DNA from: Sanguinoderma infundibulare
Taxonomy: Eukaryota; Basidiomycota; Agaricomycetes; Polyporales; Polyporaceae
Direction: 5' to 3'
Length of the DNA: 64,000 nt
Assembly (NCBI GenBank): GCA_032821775.1
Contig: JAVLRN010000010.1
Location: 434,001 to 498,000 of the forward strand
A program made the translations under genes and the position numbers. This document shows, piece after piece, positions 43,014 through 54,703 of this stretch (position 1 is its first letter; the number at the start of each line of letters is the position of its first letter). The notes under the pieces were generated by a model. The model was given only the letters and a program-made list of their open reading frames with translations. It had not been told where the DNA came from and made no database searches.

Positions 43014-45412
43014 TTAGCCGCGCTTCTTCCTGCTTCCTTCCCCATTACCGTCGTCCTCTTCGAGGGCACGTTTGTTGTTCCTGAGGCGCTTTGCGGCGGA
43101 CATGTCCCTATACCAATCAGAATTGTCAGCTGAAGGTCAACGAATGAAGTCACGTCCGATACGTACGGGCTCTGGTCGAGGGCGCGCGCAGTCTGCTTCC
43201 TGTTCCGGGTTGACGAGCGGGTACCAACAGGGGCTTGGGCTATAGTAGGGCCCGTGGCCGTTGCCGGGGACTCCTCAGAGGCGACGACTGTGCCTGCCAC
43301 AACGCTTTGGGAGCTGAGGAAAAAGTGTGAGCTGGTTCAAACACGAAACTCGGCATGCTGTACCTGTCGTTGTGAACGGCCTGCGTCGTGGCATTGGGGG
43401 CTTTGGCCTTCGGCTTCGGGACAGACGTGCTTTGCTCGTCGCTGCCCTTCGTGACGGGCTCGGACGCCTCCTCAGAGGTCGCGGGAGGCTTCCCGGCTCC
43501 AGTTTGTGCGCTGTAATCCAAGGGTGTGAACGTGGGAAAGGCAGAAAGGAGGCCAGGCAAAGACAATGGAACGCGGTGTATGTACGCCGTAGAACATCAC
43601 GGAAATAAGCTTACCTGGCCTCAGACTTCCCGGAGTTCTTGGCACGAGGAAGAACCTTCCTGCGGCCCCTGGCTGCCGCCGCCGCCTTCGTGAGGGCCTT
43701 GGAAGTCACGTTGGACGTGGGGGCCCCGCTCGCGTCGTCTTTCTTGGCCGGTCCTTCCTTGGGGTGAGCAACGCTAGAGCAAACTTAGTGACACAACGGC
43801 AGAGTATGTGACAAACAACGTACGACGGCAGTTTCGGTATGAGAGTGGTCGTCTTCGCCGCCTTGCTCTCACTGTTCAGTGTCGCCTTTGCCTCGGCCGC
43901 AAGAGCTGCCAATTCTTCGTCTTCTTCAGAGGAAGAAGACTCGTCGAATGGGTTGTATTGCGGCTTCCCCGAGGACGCCTGCGCGCGGTCGCGAACGCGG
44001 TTGTCACGATCCGTCTTGGTCGTCGACGCGGCATCGACCACAGCCGGCTGGGTGGGGGAAGTCGCGGGCGTGGGCAACTTGGGAGCGCCGATCGTGCCAC
44101 TCTCGTCCTCGGTGGCAGGCGAGGCGGTCTTCCCAATGCTCGAAACCGCGTTTCCCGTGACAGCGGAGAGCGAGATCGCGGGTCCTGCACCGGAGAGCGA
44201 ACGTGAGGTTTTCGCTGGTTGAGCAGTACGAAGGACACGAAAGACTCACCCGACGGGGTCGCCGTTTGCACCTTGACGTTGGCCGGACCTTTCGGCTAGT
44301 CAACACAACTGTCCGCAAATTAGTCGAGTAGAATTCACCTTCGAAAATGCTCAAGGCCCACTGCTTGACGGAGCCCTTGAGGAACTGAGGAGTGGTCTTA
44401 CAGTCTTTCGCCATCCGTTCGAACAATGAGAGGTCATCTCGATCCTTGCCTGTCGAGGAGCTAGGAGGTGGTGTAAGCATTTTCCTCGAGGACATGGTGG
44501 AATGGCGTACACGAGGGCCACCGTTACGCCGTCCTCATCGGGGCCGACGAGAGCAGTGAAGCCGATCCAGCCGGCATCCTTCTGGGCCAACTTCATGTTG
44601 TCCGCGACGAACTTTGGCATCCCCATCGCTGCTCTGCAGAACCAAGGGAGTGAGTTGCGACCAAGGACACAGGGCACGAGAAACCCACTTCGCACGGCGA
44701 ATGACGCCCTGCTCGTCAGTCAACCTGTCCAAGTTCTTCGCGGCGGCTTTTTCTTCGAAGGTGGCCCTGTCGGCCGGGGGAAGGGCGGCGAACGCCTCCT
44801 TCATACCTGTGTTAAAGGCACGCATGCGTTCCTCATGTGAGGTGCTCTTGCCCGGCGTCATCGAAGGCTTGGAAGGATGGTCGCTGGCCTGGAACTCGCG
44901 GTATGCGTGCGTGGGAGGTATGACCTTCTCGACGACACTCTTGCCTTTGTCCTTGCCCTTGCCCTTGTTCGGAGCCCGAGCCGGAGCGTCTTCGTCGCTG
45001 GAAGGAGAGGATTGACGAGAAGCTTTCTTACGGCGAGCGGAGTTCTTGCTGTGCCTCTTCAAGACGCCTAGGATGCGCTGTAAGAGTAGAAGGTCGTGAG
45101 GGCAGGCTGCGGCGTTGGGTGCGGTGTATAACGTACCGAGTAGGCATGCTCCTTGCGTACCCTGGCGACCTCGTCGGACTCCGCCAGGAAGCGCCTGGCC
45201 TTGGGGTCCGCGCGGCGGCGCTCCGCGTATTCTTCATTGGTCTCCCCGGGGAGAGGTTGACCGAGCTTCTCAACGTACTTCATGTGGATCCTCTTCGCCG
45301 CACGCCTCTGGGCACCGTGGTCGCGGCTTTTGAGCATGTTACTAACCTCGGGAGTGAGTCGCTCCGCCTCGATGAAGGCCAGTTCATCGTCTCGCAAGAG
45401 CTTGCGACCCAT
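43014..45412 (-). CDS. KDZ-linked cargo protein B with divergent HMG-box-like domain
   Basis: Probable nuclear DNA-binding protein. ATG at 45412 (MGRKLLRDDELAFIEAERLT); stop at 43014 after a basic tail (GEGSRKKRG). A basic low-complexity stretch (KRHSKNSARRKKASRQ, KGKGKDKGKSV) follows exon 1. At about residues 130-205 lies the HMG-like unit: PPTHAYREFQ, then ERMRAFNTGMKEAFAALPPA and DRATFEEKAAAKNL, with the aromatic and KxxF..LP..D...EEKA pattern of HMG boxes but shortened. Later exons: PKFVADNMKLAQKDAGWIGF, DEDGVTVALVYAIPP, LFERMAKDCKTTPQFLKGSV, then a Ser/Thr/acidic tail (SSSSEEDEELAALAAEAKAT) and several basic patches. About nine exons, open throughout. A divergent HMG domain is reported as a typical extra gene of basidiomycete KDZ elements. 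Confidence 0.72.
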
Positions 45413-46067
45413 CCTGTGGCGATACGCAGCTGACGTCAGTTCTGTTCAAAGGTCATAACAGGGAACGTACGTTGTCGTTGAACTCGAGCGTTCAAAGTAG
45501 CACAAGTGCAGAGAAGTCTGGAGTGTGAGTGGGACAAGAACAAGTTGTTAGACCCCGATGCCTCAAGATCAGCCTCGTTTCGGATAATCTTGAGGCACCA
45601 GGACGGCCGGTACCATGGCGGGCTGTTCACGCCCAATCCTGTAACAATACTTGTGATTAACAGGGTCCAAAACATGTGCAACGGCACTCACCTCAGAGTC
45701 GTCCCGGGCTAAGAACCTACGACAACGTTTAACCCTCCAACAGTCAGTGGAACATCGTTCCTAGGCAACATGCGTTTGATCTGAACACAGATCGAGCCGA
45801 CTGGCAGCGGAAAAACGTGATTATACTTGCTCGTCATCGCAGATTCAAACTACTATTCAATGACAAGTCAGACATCGCACATGAGAAGTACAAACCGACA
45901 GCATGGCGATAGCTATCACCATGCCGCTTCCAAATGCATCCGTAGCTACTCCGAGTCCCTGGATGCAAGCAGTCAGAATCCTTGAACGCGCACCGAAACA
46001 ACCATCATCCGGGACGAACACACTGATACATACACGTAACGGTCCGCAACGGAGTCTTCCCTTGAGA
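45413..46067. other. Spacer between cargo genes B and C
   Basis: 650 bases, promoter side of gene B. Near 45550-45600 there is a short inverted pair (gcctcaagat...atcttgaggc). No gene recognised. Confidence 0.45.
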
Positions 46068-48407
46068 CTACACCCTCCAGCGGCACCGCGGTTGGGCAGG
46101 TGATGTCGGCAACCGCTGGAAATGCTTGACGAAGGTCTCGATGTAGAACCTTATCGCCTCGCCTTGCCATTTAGAGAATGTGTCGGCGTCGCACTGGCTG
46201 AGCTGAGAGACCCCGTTCGCGTCGGCGAACGCCGCCGGGTGAGACGGCCACCGAGCAAGCACCTCGACAAACGCTTGGAGGTGCGGACGCTTGGCTTCCC
46301 ATCCTTTGTCCAACGCGCCATCGGGCCAACAGTAATGGGTCATCGCCGTCTCCCAGTCGGGACAGATGTCCAGGCCAGATCGAGGGGGCCCCCACACTTC
46401 AGAAACATGGGCCTCGCGCGCCCATCGCTCCATTCGATCCCAGTCGCGACAGCCCGTCACCAATGCGTCGAGGGCAAGCAACTCGCACCGCCAGTTGGTC
46501 TCATGGGCCTCCCAGACGACTCGCTGGAGGACTTCTTCGTCATTAGCCGCTGCCTCGGCCGTGACGACAATGGAGCCCAGCTCCGGAGCAGAGTTGACAT
46601 CATACGAGGGCAGACCACCGTGGTGCCCAAACAACTCCCGCAGCGACTGCTTCAGACGGTGGCGAGTCTTCGCGCGAGCTGAGGACCCACCAGCGCTCGT
46701 TCCAGAGTCTTCGTGTCCTCCATCCGTCTCGTAGTCACCCCACAGCGCATCTCGCCACTCGGCAACGGTGAGAGGGCGGCCGGCGATCGTGCGATCGAAA
46801 AGGCGCATCCGGCAGAACATGCGGATGGTCACGAAGTGGTGAATGTACCGCACCCGTCGATCGTCGGGGGCCTCGTAGTTGTTGAGCTTGTCGAACATCC
46901 ACGGAGGGGGAAAGTAGTACGTGACGGAAGCTCCCGGTTGCGGCAAAGGCCCAAGAGCCGTCATATGAATCCACCAAGTCATGTTTTCACGCATTGTCCT
47001 CGAGGAGTAGTACTGACGGAAAGGGTTCATGACAAACCCGGGCTTGGACGTCCCGGACGTCGGAGATGCGTGCGGCTGATTGCGGTTGCGGGCAGGGCGC
47101 GTTTTCGAGGATGTCGGACGGGCGGGCACCGGTTTCAGATCGTGCGGGAGTGTTCTGGCATCGCGCGCCGCTTGCTCCACAAGGACGGGACGTGCCAGTC
47201 CAAGGGTTGAATCCCATTGGTTGGGCCACTGCGTGGTCAGCCGAGCCTTTTTCGCGACAGGCGCGTCCTCCGCGGTCTGATCGGTGCGTTGAAGTTGGGG
47301 GAGCTGGGAGGCACAAAGTTGGCGATAAGCGGCAGCGGTCAAGGCCCTGTACGCCTCTCCAGGGGTGTTCAGAGCCCCTGAGAGATCTCGGACGGCGAGA
47401 ACCAGACGTGGGTAGGCGGGCGTCTTCGAGAACAGCGTGGGGATATCGTGCGGCGGGGCAATCCGCCAGATGACCACATTCGGGCCGAACGGCTGCTGGA
47501 ACCAGACGGGGACGCCAACGCGATGGAGTAACTGCGCCACGCTCGGGTTGGATGTGTGAGCGCCAAGGACGTCGAGGACAGCGAACCGATAGTCACGTTG
47601 ATCGCGAATGCGAGGCTGAACAATCTCCAGGAAAACGCGGAGCCCGACGAGCTCGAGGGCCAGTCTCTGCACGTGCGCCGCGAGAGCAATGATGACCGCT
47701 CGATCGGCAGGGAGGAGTCGGAGACGATCGAGGCAATGGCGCAGGCAGACGGTGAGGAACCTCTCGGTCGCGCGGGTGCCCTCGCTGTCGTTCAAGCAGT
47801 GCTGAACATCGAGGATGGCGCGTTCAGCCGCTCGGTCGAGCTCGTTCAAGAGCGCCGGCTGGAGCTGCCCCATGCGGACCACTCCACTCTTCGCCGTCGT
47901 CCAGTCCTCGTTCTCCCAAGTCCGCCATAGGATATCGGCCTTAGGGCAGTGCGCTGTCTTGATCTCAGGGATACAGGCCATGTGGAAGAACTCGCGGTCA
48001 AATGCTTGCGGCCAGCGTGCATACTCGTGCCGGCCCCAGCGGCCGTCCGTGAAAGTGATGACTTCGCTGTGCGCGATAGCGAAGCGGGGAATGAATGTCG
48101 CGTTCGGTGACGTCACGATCGAGCCGCTGTGGAAACTCGGGCCGGCCACCAGCCCATCGAAAGCCTCAACGCCACCCCGTTCTGGAACTGCAGAGAAAGA
48201 GGTTAGGGCGTGTTGTTCAATTGTTACTCGGCTGCACTAACCTAGCCCATGCTGGTTGACAACCACGCCCGGGGGAAGTTCGGTCTGCATCTCGCTCGAA
48301 GAAGGCTTGTACTCCAAAGGGTTGACATACCTGGCACGACACCAGGTCAGAATGGGAGCTGAACGACGTATGAATACTCACCTAGTTGGGAGGTCTAAAG
48401 CAGACAT
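46068..48407 (-). CDS. KDZ-linked cargo protein C, about 760 aa, unknown family
   Basis: Not recognised. The main exon is one long open frame (to about 48187). Two short 5' exons can be added: MSALDLPT (ATG 48407), then RYVNPLEYKPSSSEMQTELP through VVNQHGL, joined by GTGAGT/AG and GTTAGT/AG introns, leading to VPERGGVEAFDGLVAGPSFH. The protein is a mixed helical fold: an N-terminal FAIAHSEVITFTDGRWGRHE block, a helical middle (RAVIIALAAHVQRLALELVG), HRVGVPVWFQQPFGPNVVIW, and a basic linker. The C-terminal half has RYIHHFVTIRMFCRMRLFDR, GRPLTVAEWRDALWGDYETD and WRCELLALDALVTGCRDWDR. No 2-oxoglutarate dioxygenase HxD...H signature, no nuclease or polymerase motif seen. I recall similar unannotated proteins in Agaricomycetes, but cannot name a family. 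Confidence 0.75.
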
Positions 48408-48484
48408 AGTAGAGTGCCTAAGTCGAAGTCGTATCTAGGGGCGGCATCATTTGAGCGGAAAAGTCGGAGAGGGACAATGGACGT

Positions 48485-48559
48485 GAGACGATGTCTCGTC
48501 CGAAGAAAGCCACGATAATCCGCAGAGGGTGGGACGTATATCCCCCTCATTGGCGTGAG
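48485..48559. repeat. 75-bp direct repeat, copy 1
   Basis: Matches 48715-48789 with about six substitutions and a one-base length difference; period about 230 bases. The core is cgtatatccccctc preceded by taatccgcagagg. In one frame it reads SRPKKATIIRRGWDVYPPHW. Confidence 0.85.
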
Positions 48560-48714
48560 GTAAACAAATTCGCTACATACATTCGTATGTTGAGGCAAAC
48601 AAACGAGTTTGATATGAGGCGAATATCTCCTCTTTGCGTCGAGGCGGAGGGATCTGCAAGAGGCAGACCTTTAGCACGGCGTCCAAGGTCGGGGAAGGGG
48701 AGGTGAATGGACAG

Positions 48715-48789
48715 GAGACGCTGTCTCGTCCGAAGAAGCCCACGGTAATCCGCAGAGGATGGGACGTATATCCCCCTCGTTGGCGTGAG
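48715..48789. repeat. 75-bp direct repeat, copy 2
   Basis: Partner of 48485-48559. Read in its own frame it gives SRPKKPTVIRRGWDVYPPRW, so the peptide is kept in both copies; this could mean a short coding repeat, or only DNA-level similarity. Confidence 0.85.
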
Positions 48790-49631
48790 ACGGGTGGAAC
48801 ATGTACATACAGTATCGATCCTTGAAATCGGAGCCTAGGAACGGTTAGAACGTGTTTCTGGGCCTGCGAAGAGGGAACTTACGTGCGACGTGGTTAGCGA
48901 TGAGACTAAGTCTTGATGACGGCTCCAGTTGCGAGGCCCAGAAGCGAATACACGATGTTGAGGAGGTGGAAGGCGGCGAAGTGGCGAAGTCAGATGAGGC
49001 GCCCGCTAAGTTCACGTAATGACGCGTGGGAACACCTGGAAGCCTTAAACATAGCCGATCGCGTCGTGTCGTGCACGTGCCGATTACGCGTGACGCCGAG
49101 AAGAGTGGGATGGGCAACGCCCTGCCAACCAGCTGTAGATACGGAACGGAAATAGCTGGGCTTCGCAAAGTGAATGGTCAATATGCCTGCAGTCCGCTCC
49201 CCGTGCCCGATAAGCAGATTCATGTCAGATTTCAACCATTTTACCCAGACTGAACAAAGTCTTGAGCTCCGATTTTTCTACGCACTATGATTTGTACTCA
49301 AATGCGGGTGTGGAAGTGTCAGAACACATGTAATACGAATGCTTATGAAATTTTCGAGCTCAAGAACGTGAAGTACACCCCTCAATACACTCAAAATATT
49401 TCACTGAGACGTTGTGGCCGGACTGCAGAGCGGCGGGGCTGGTGGCTGGCCCATAGCCATCTAAGCGCAGACTCGCAAGGAAAACCGGGAGCCGAGTAGT
49501 ACCTCCTCGCACTTGGTAAGTCCTAAATAAGTTAATATCGATGCGCGCAAACAGTTTATTGAGTTGAGTTCCATAGAACCAAGCACTCGCTGCCCAGCAA
49601 GAGAAGACTCAGAGATACCAGCTGGAGACGT

Positions 49632-50012
49632 ATGTATAATGGCCGCCGGCGTGAGAAGCGTGCACAAGAGGCCGCGGCGAGGGTGCTTGAGGAGAGCTCA
49701 TTGGCACAGCTTCCATCAGACTGCGAGGAGGCAAGCGGAGGGGATGGAATGGACATTGATGAGAGTGGGGCTGAGGACGCTGGCGTGTCCGGGGATGGAG
49801 ATACAGTATGTGTGAGTCTGAGCATGATACTTCCCCATGCGGGGCTCATCAGATTAACTTCGGGAAGGAGAGTGCTGAGGTGGTGGAAATCAACGTCCTC
49901 CGGAATCGCGACGGTGAACGATGAGGAGACAGAGAGATTTCGGGCATCCATCCTCTATGGGCAGGCGTGGCGGGCGAGGCTCAAGCTTGCTCTGCTGATG
50001 GCTAGGTACTAA
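49632..50012 (+). CDS. Possible small gene inside the KDZ divergent spacer
   Basis: 126 codons from ATG 49632: a basic helix (NGRRREKRAQEAAARVLEES), an acidic stretch (EEASGGDGMDIDESGAEDAG), then a basic C-terminal half ending LKLALLMARY. Composition is like a real short nuclear protein, but an open frame also exists on the opposite strand (49556-49951), and no family is recognised. It could be a fragment of another cargo gene. Confidence 0.3.
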   Translation: MYNGRRREKRAQEAAARVLEESSLAQLPSDCEEASGGDGMDIDESGAEDAGVSGDGDTVCVSLSMILPHAGLIRLTSGRRVLRWWKSTSSGIATVNDEETERFRASILYGQAWRARLKLALLMARY

Positions 50013-50702
50013 TTTTGATTCATTGCTACCTTACTGACCATGTTACATGTCCATATTGTGTTGGGGAGAGGAAGGGCGAGCGAGAGAAGAACATTCACCG
50101 TGTCATCGAAGCGCGAGCTCCTGATCCAGCCTCGGCTAACGTTGGCGAGGAGATCGAGATATCGCTCGATCCGAGGGTCGGCCTTATGTCAGCTGGCCTT
50201 TTTTCTGGGTGCCGTGAGAAGGGTGGCGTGAGAACTTCCTTCGTTTGCTGCCACGCAACGGAACTGCCTCTTCCCAACTATCGCACACAACTACTGTGGG
50301 GGCCAAGTGCAAGAGGCCTCTGATTGCTAACCGATTGCTTTTTCCACAAGCACCGACAATACTGTCGCCGTGCATAGGTATCTCAAATGAGAGACTTCAA
50401 CCTGGACGAATGCGCCAGTCGTTGAGTCTCCTTTATCGCAAGCTCCCTTCCCCTAGGCTCCCTTCCCCCAGGCTGCCTTCCCGAAGGATCGATGGATGCT
50501 CCTGATTTCCTGTACGACCCCCCCCTGTCTAGTTTGTAGCTATTCTATATGTGAAAACACTTTTCCTGATGTGCGACGCCCAAGTGGAGCACAATTGGAA
50601 CACATCGGGCGCATGATGTAGGCAATGTGCAAACCCCACCCCTCCTTGGTCCCTGTCTTTGCTCTTTCGCCCTTCGTCCCACCTCCTCTGCTCATCTCTC
50701 CT

Positions 50703-53700
50703 ATGACCAAGAAGAAGATCGTCAAAGCGGAAAAGGCGGCTCCCTCTAACAGTGGGCGGGCTTGGACTAGCGGCTACACTTACAACCCATGGGCTGGGTT
50801 GGAGAGCGATCAGCGTGGTCAAGCTTCGACCGGTGGGGCGTCCAGCGAAGGCGGCAGGAAGCGCAAGGCTGAGCAGGGCCCGGATGGTTCGCCTGGGGAT
50901 AAGACACCACCGAAGCGGCCACATGTCAGCAATTACATCGTGCGTGACTCCCTACCTCTCATCTGTGTCGATATCGATGGCCGTCGATTGTCAGCCCCCG
51001 TCTGTGCGGATGCGCCAATTTCTTTCGGAGTGGGCGCGACGATTCCAGTCGTCATATCTCGAGCGCCAGGCTGGTCCTTCGTTCCCCGCGCAATGCCACT
51101 CTTGCACCAAACTCTTTTCCGGCGACGACGAGAAAATCGCCGAAACAAACGAAGCAGCGAGAAACCACGTTTATCGCTGCTTCGATTGTTACGGCGATCC
51201 CCTCGAATGTGCAGATTGCCTTATCGCGTCCCACGCCAGGAATCCTTTTCACCGGGTGGAGGTCTGGGAACCATCCCTGGGCTTCTGGAACCGGGTATCT
51301 CTGGGGATCGTCCCGAAGTCTACTGGCGGCAGACTCACAATCGAACTCGGACATCCGTTCGGCGAGAGCTGCCCAATGCGTGATGTGAGCCCGGCCCCGC
51401 GCAAATTCACCATCGTCCACGATCACGGCATACATGAGTATCTTGTCCGTTTCTGTCCGTGTCACGACCCCGAAACGGACGAGCCGGTCCCCGAACCCAT
51501 ACAGCTCATCCGCTACGGCCTGTGGCCCGCGTCCTGGAAGCGTCCTCAGAGCGCGTTCACGATTTCGGCACTCCGCAATCACCATCTTCTCACCCTTCAG
51601 GCTCAGATGTCGACGCACGACTACATAGAGTATCTCCGACGTACGACAGACATGGTCTGCCCGGAAGACGTTCCAGTACGTACTCAAAAGACCAATGATT
51701 GAATCTCGCGCTAATGTCCCTTAGGACCGATACCGGGAGTTCATGACGGCCGCGCGCGAGTTCATCTTCATCCAAGCGACCGCACGCGCAGGGATCGAGC
51801 CGACCGGCAATCTCGAACCGGGTGTCCTCGCCATCCTCTGCCCCGCTTGCCCGCAGCCGGGCATCAACATGGATCCCAAGTTCGAGAAGATGGGACGTCC
51901 TAAAGGTGACGAGTAAGTGTGCGCCAGAAACATCTCCAGTGCCAAACTGATGCCTTCGCAGATACCTGGATGCCCTTTCCTACACTATCGACGGAAACTT
52001 TCAGCAGACGCAGAAGAACAAGCCGATGGACGAAGCAGATGATCCGCTTACCCTCGGGGCTGCTTATCACGCGAATGAGAACGACTTCAAGGAATTTCAG
52101 CGCACGCGTCCGAGAGACAAGAAAGAGGTACGTGAACCCAGACCACGGTGAACGCGTGTTGACCATCGTCCAGCGGACGACGTGTCACAAGTTCGGAGCT
52201 ATGGGGTACTCGCGGTACCGGGGCCGCGTCACCGGGACCGTGGGCTTGTGCTGCGCTCGACACATGTTTACGATGCCGCTTGGCTCGGTCGACTTGGATC
52301 AAGCCGAATCGTACGTGCTTTCGTTTCGATGGCTTGCTCGAAGACTCATTGTGTTTCCCCAGGTTCTGTTTCGCCGACTGGGTACAGCTCTCAGCGCTCA
52401 AGCCTTACTGGAGGACCCTCCGTTGGCTGGTCCGCGGGTACGACATCGAGTGCCAGTATTGCATCCACTTCCGCGAGCGGATCGAAGAGCTGCAAAAGCG
52501 ATACGGTCACCTTGGCTCAATCCCAACTGAACCTTTCTGGTTTACGCTCATTTCTGCCGTCGGCAAGTTCCATATCTCCGCGCACACTGAAAGCTGCCGA
52601 TTCAAGTTTTCCTACTATTACCTCCTCGGCGTGGGCATCACCGATGGCGAGGCTTCGGAGCATGTCTGGTCGATTCTGAACTCCTTGGCCGCTCGCACCA
52701 AGGAGATGACCCCTGGCCACCGCCACGACATTCTCAACGACTTCTACGGCGACATGAACATCCGCAAGCTGAACGGCATCGGTACGTTGCATATAGCTCA
52801 CCGATTGACGTCACTAACGAGTCCCCATCAAGCTCGCACATTGTCGGACCGGTACCGCAAGGCGACGAAGCAATTGGCTGTGGTGGAGGAGACGATGCGG
52901 AAGGTGGAGGAGAACTTCACCACGGACGAGATTGTGGAGATGCAAACTGAGGAAGCCCGATGGCTTGTCGATGTCCTCGATCTCGAGAAGCACAAGACGC
53001 TCAACAACCCTTACCAGGTCAAGAAGGACAAGGGTATGTCGTCGTGTTCAGGAACACGTAGTCGCACAAGCTAATTGCATTTCAGCACTGTCCACCAAGG
53101 AGCTCCTGGCTGAGATGGCGTCGACGCACACCACGCAAGAGGGCGGTGCAGATGCTGCCCTGAGCGTCCTTCACGTCATCTTCGAAGGTGTTGAACTCGA
53201 GAGCCTCCGGTAAGTGTCCGGGCTTGATCACGCTGCGTGCGCGCGCTCACGCGCGCCCAAGTGAGGACCTTCTCGATCTCATCGAAGAGAACGATGAGAG
53301 CGACGAAGGTCAGAAGGCGATCGACCAGACCCGGCTCGAGTTCCTCTCCCAGCTGTCGGAGTGGACGCCGGCCTTCAACTCTGTGGTGCAACCGGTGCTC
53401 GAAACCGCTGCACAAGAGGTCGTGGCTGAGTGTGTCGACCCGAAGTCGCTGTCCGAAATGTTCCCGCTGTGCAACCACTCGCACTTGCAGCCATCGATCA
53501 AGAGCAAGGACCAGCGAGCGGAACGAGGCCTGCCGCCTCTGCGGGACCAGAACTCGAAGTACTCGAAGTCTGCCATGTGGCGCGAGATCCACGGCATCGA
53601 CATCCCTCTCCCCTCCTCGTTCGATCCGCTGATCTTGAAGCGTCCTTCAATGGAGGTCCTCGTCAATTGGGAGATCAAAGTTCGCGAAGGACAAGCTACG

Positions 53701-54703
53701 GACGCCCTCGACGACCTCCGAACCGGCCTCATCGCCACCCAAAGCCTCAAGCTCGCCAAGTTAGACATGACCGGCAAACGTTCCACCCTCCGAATGGGGA
53801 AGAAGATCCACCGCAAGAATAATGAAGTCGCGGCGGCTGGGGAGGAGTACAGGCGGGCCTGGGCGGCGTTGTTCGCGCTCGGAATGGCCGCAGATGAGGA
53901 CGAGGTACAGAGTTCCACGACGAAGAAGGGCGAGAAGGCGCAGCGCAGCGCAGCGTCGCATGCAGCATCGTCAAATGCGTCTGGGAGCACCCGCGCTCCA
54001 CAAGCTGACGATGTCACGGACGGGCGCGACGAGCCCGGAACGCCCGCGAATACCAGGGGAAATCCGATCGCTTCGACACGTAGATACCGTCGCTTGCGCA
54101 AGGCGGACGCTTCCCCGTTCGTGGTGGATGATGGCCGAGAGAACCTCAACCGGAGCGGGAAAGCCGTGTCTTGGATCTGGGAGGACTTTTCGTTCACGCA
54201 GAAGCAAAACGACCCGAAGTACAAGGCCTTCCTGAACGACGGTAAGCCATGACATGCGTGATCATTTCAAGCTCTCAGCTGATAGGTCGATGCAGTCAAA
54301 CGCGTGCACTGGTTCCGGTGCAGCGCCATGCGTTCGAGGTGGCGAGAAGAAGTCCGACTACTTGGGGAAGAGTCGTGCCGAACGGTGCGCTATTTCGGCC
54401 GATTCCGCTCAAAGTGGTCCAAGCGGGCGCGTGAGCTTGACGCAAATGACGACCGAGGCTCCGCCGCCTCCGCGGCATACGCGCGAAAGTGAGTCGACCG
54501 CTTGTGAATAATTGCAGGGCTGACATTTACTTAGGCAAGCGTATCGCTACGTTCGCCTTCTACGCAAGTGCGAACGTTACTACCGGGCGGCCGCGATCGA
54601 CATCGTAAGTCGCCTGCCCTTCAATATCCGCATTCGTTGACAGCCCTGCCAGGATGACGATACCTGGGGGAAGGCACTGAACGACGAGCCAGACGTGGAT
54701 TAG
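50703..54703 (+). CDS. KDZ (Kyakuja/Dileera/Zisupton) transposase
   Basis: RNase-H-fold DNA transposase. ATG at 50703 (MTKKKIVKAEK); an in-frame ATG at 50625 is less likely. The N-terminal zinc cluster has CHSCTKLF, then YRCFDCYGDPLECADC and ARNPFHRVEVW, the CxC2-type motif of the family. CPACPQPGI comes next. The first catalytic Asp is in LSYTIDGNFQQTQ near 51985. The zinc insert has TTCHKFGAMGYSRYRG and VGLCCARHMF. The second Asp is in VRGYDIECQYCIHF near 52450, then VGKFHISAHTESCRF. The Glu motif GITDGEASEHVWSILN lies near 52650, followed by TKEMTPGHRHDILNDFYGDM. A long helical C-terminal region follows, ending GKALNDEPDVD-stop at 54703. About a dozen exons, no stop or frameshift seen, so this copy may be active. 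Confidence 0.9.

Larger units (their letters stand above)
48408..50702. promoter_or_regulatory. Divergent spacer between gene C and the KDZ transposase
   Basis: 2.3 kb that should contain the promoters of gene C (minus) and the transposase (plus). It carries a 75-bp direct repeat (48485-48559 and 48715-48789) and a possible small gene (49632-50012). A pyrimidine-rich stretch with repeated ggctcccttcccc-like units lies at 50440-50490, not far upstream of the transposase start. No TATA box can be assigned with confidence. Confidence 0.45.
39883..54703. mobile_element. Large KDZ-class DNA transposon (minimum extent) with cargo genes
   Basis: A KDZ transposase (50703-54703, plus) and three minus-strand genes lie without any ordinary host gene between them. 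One of the three encodes a divergent HMG-box-like domain, a known companion of basidiomycete KDZ transposons. The minus-strand genes and the transposase diverge from a 2.3-kb spacer with direct repeats. The boundaries given are the outermost coding bases; terminal repeats and target duplication were not found. Membership of the two unrecognised genes is inferred from position. Confidence 0.65.

Noticed and set aside
39883..48407. One of the cargo genes being a TET/JBP dioxygenase
   Set aside because: The HxD, distal His and Arg pattern could not be found in any of the three proteins.
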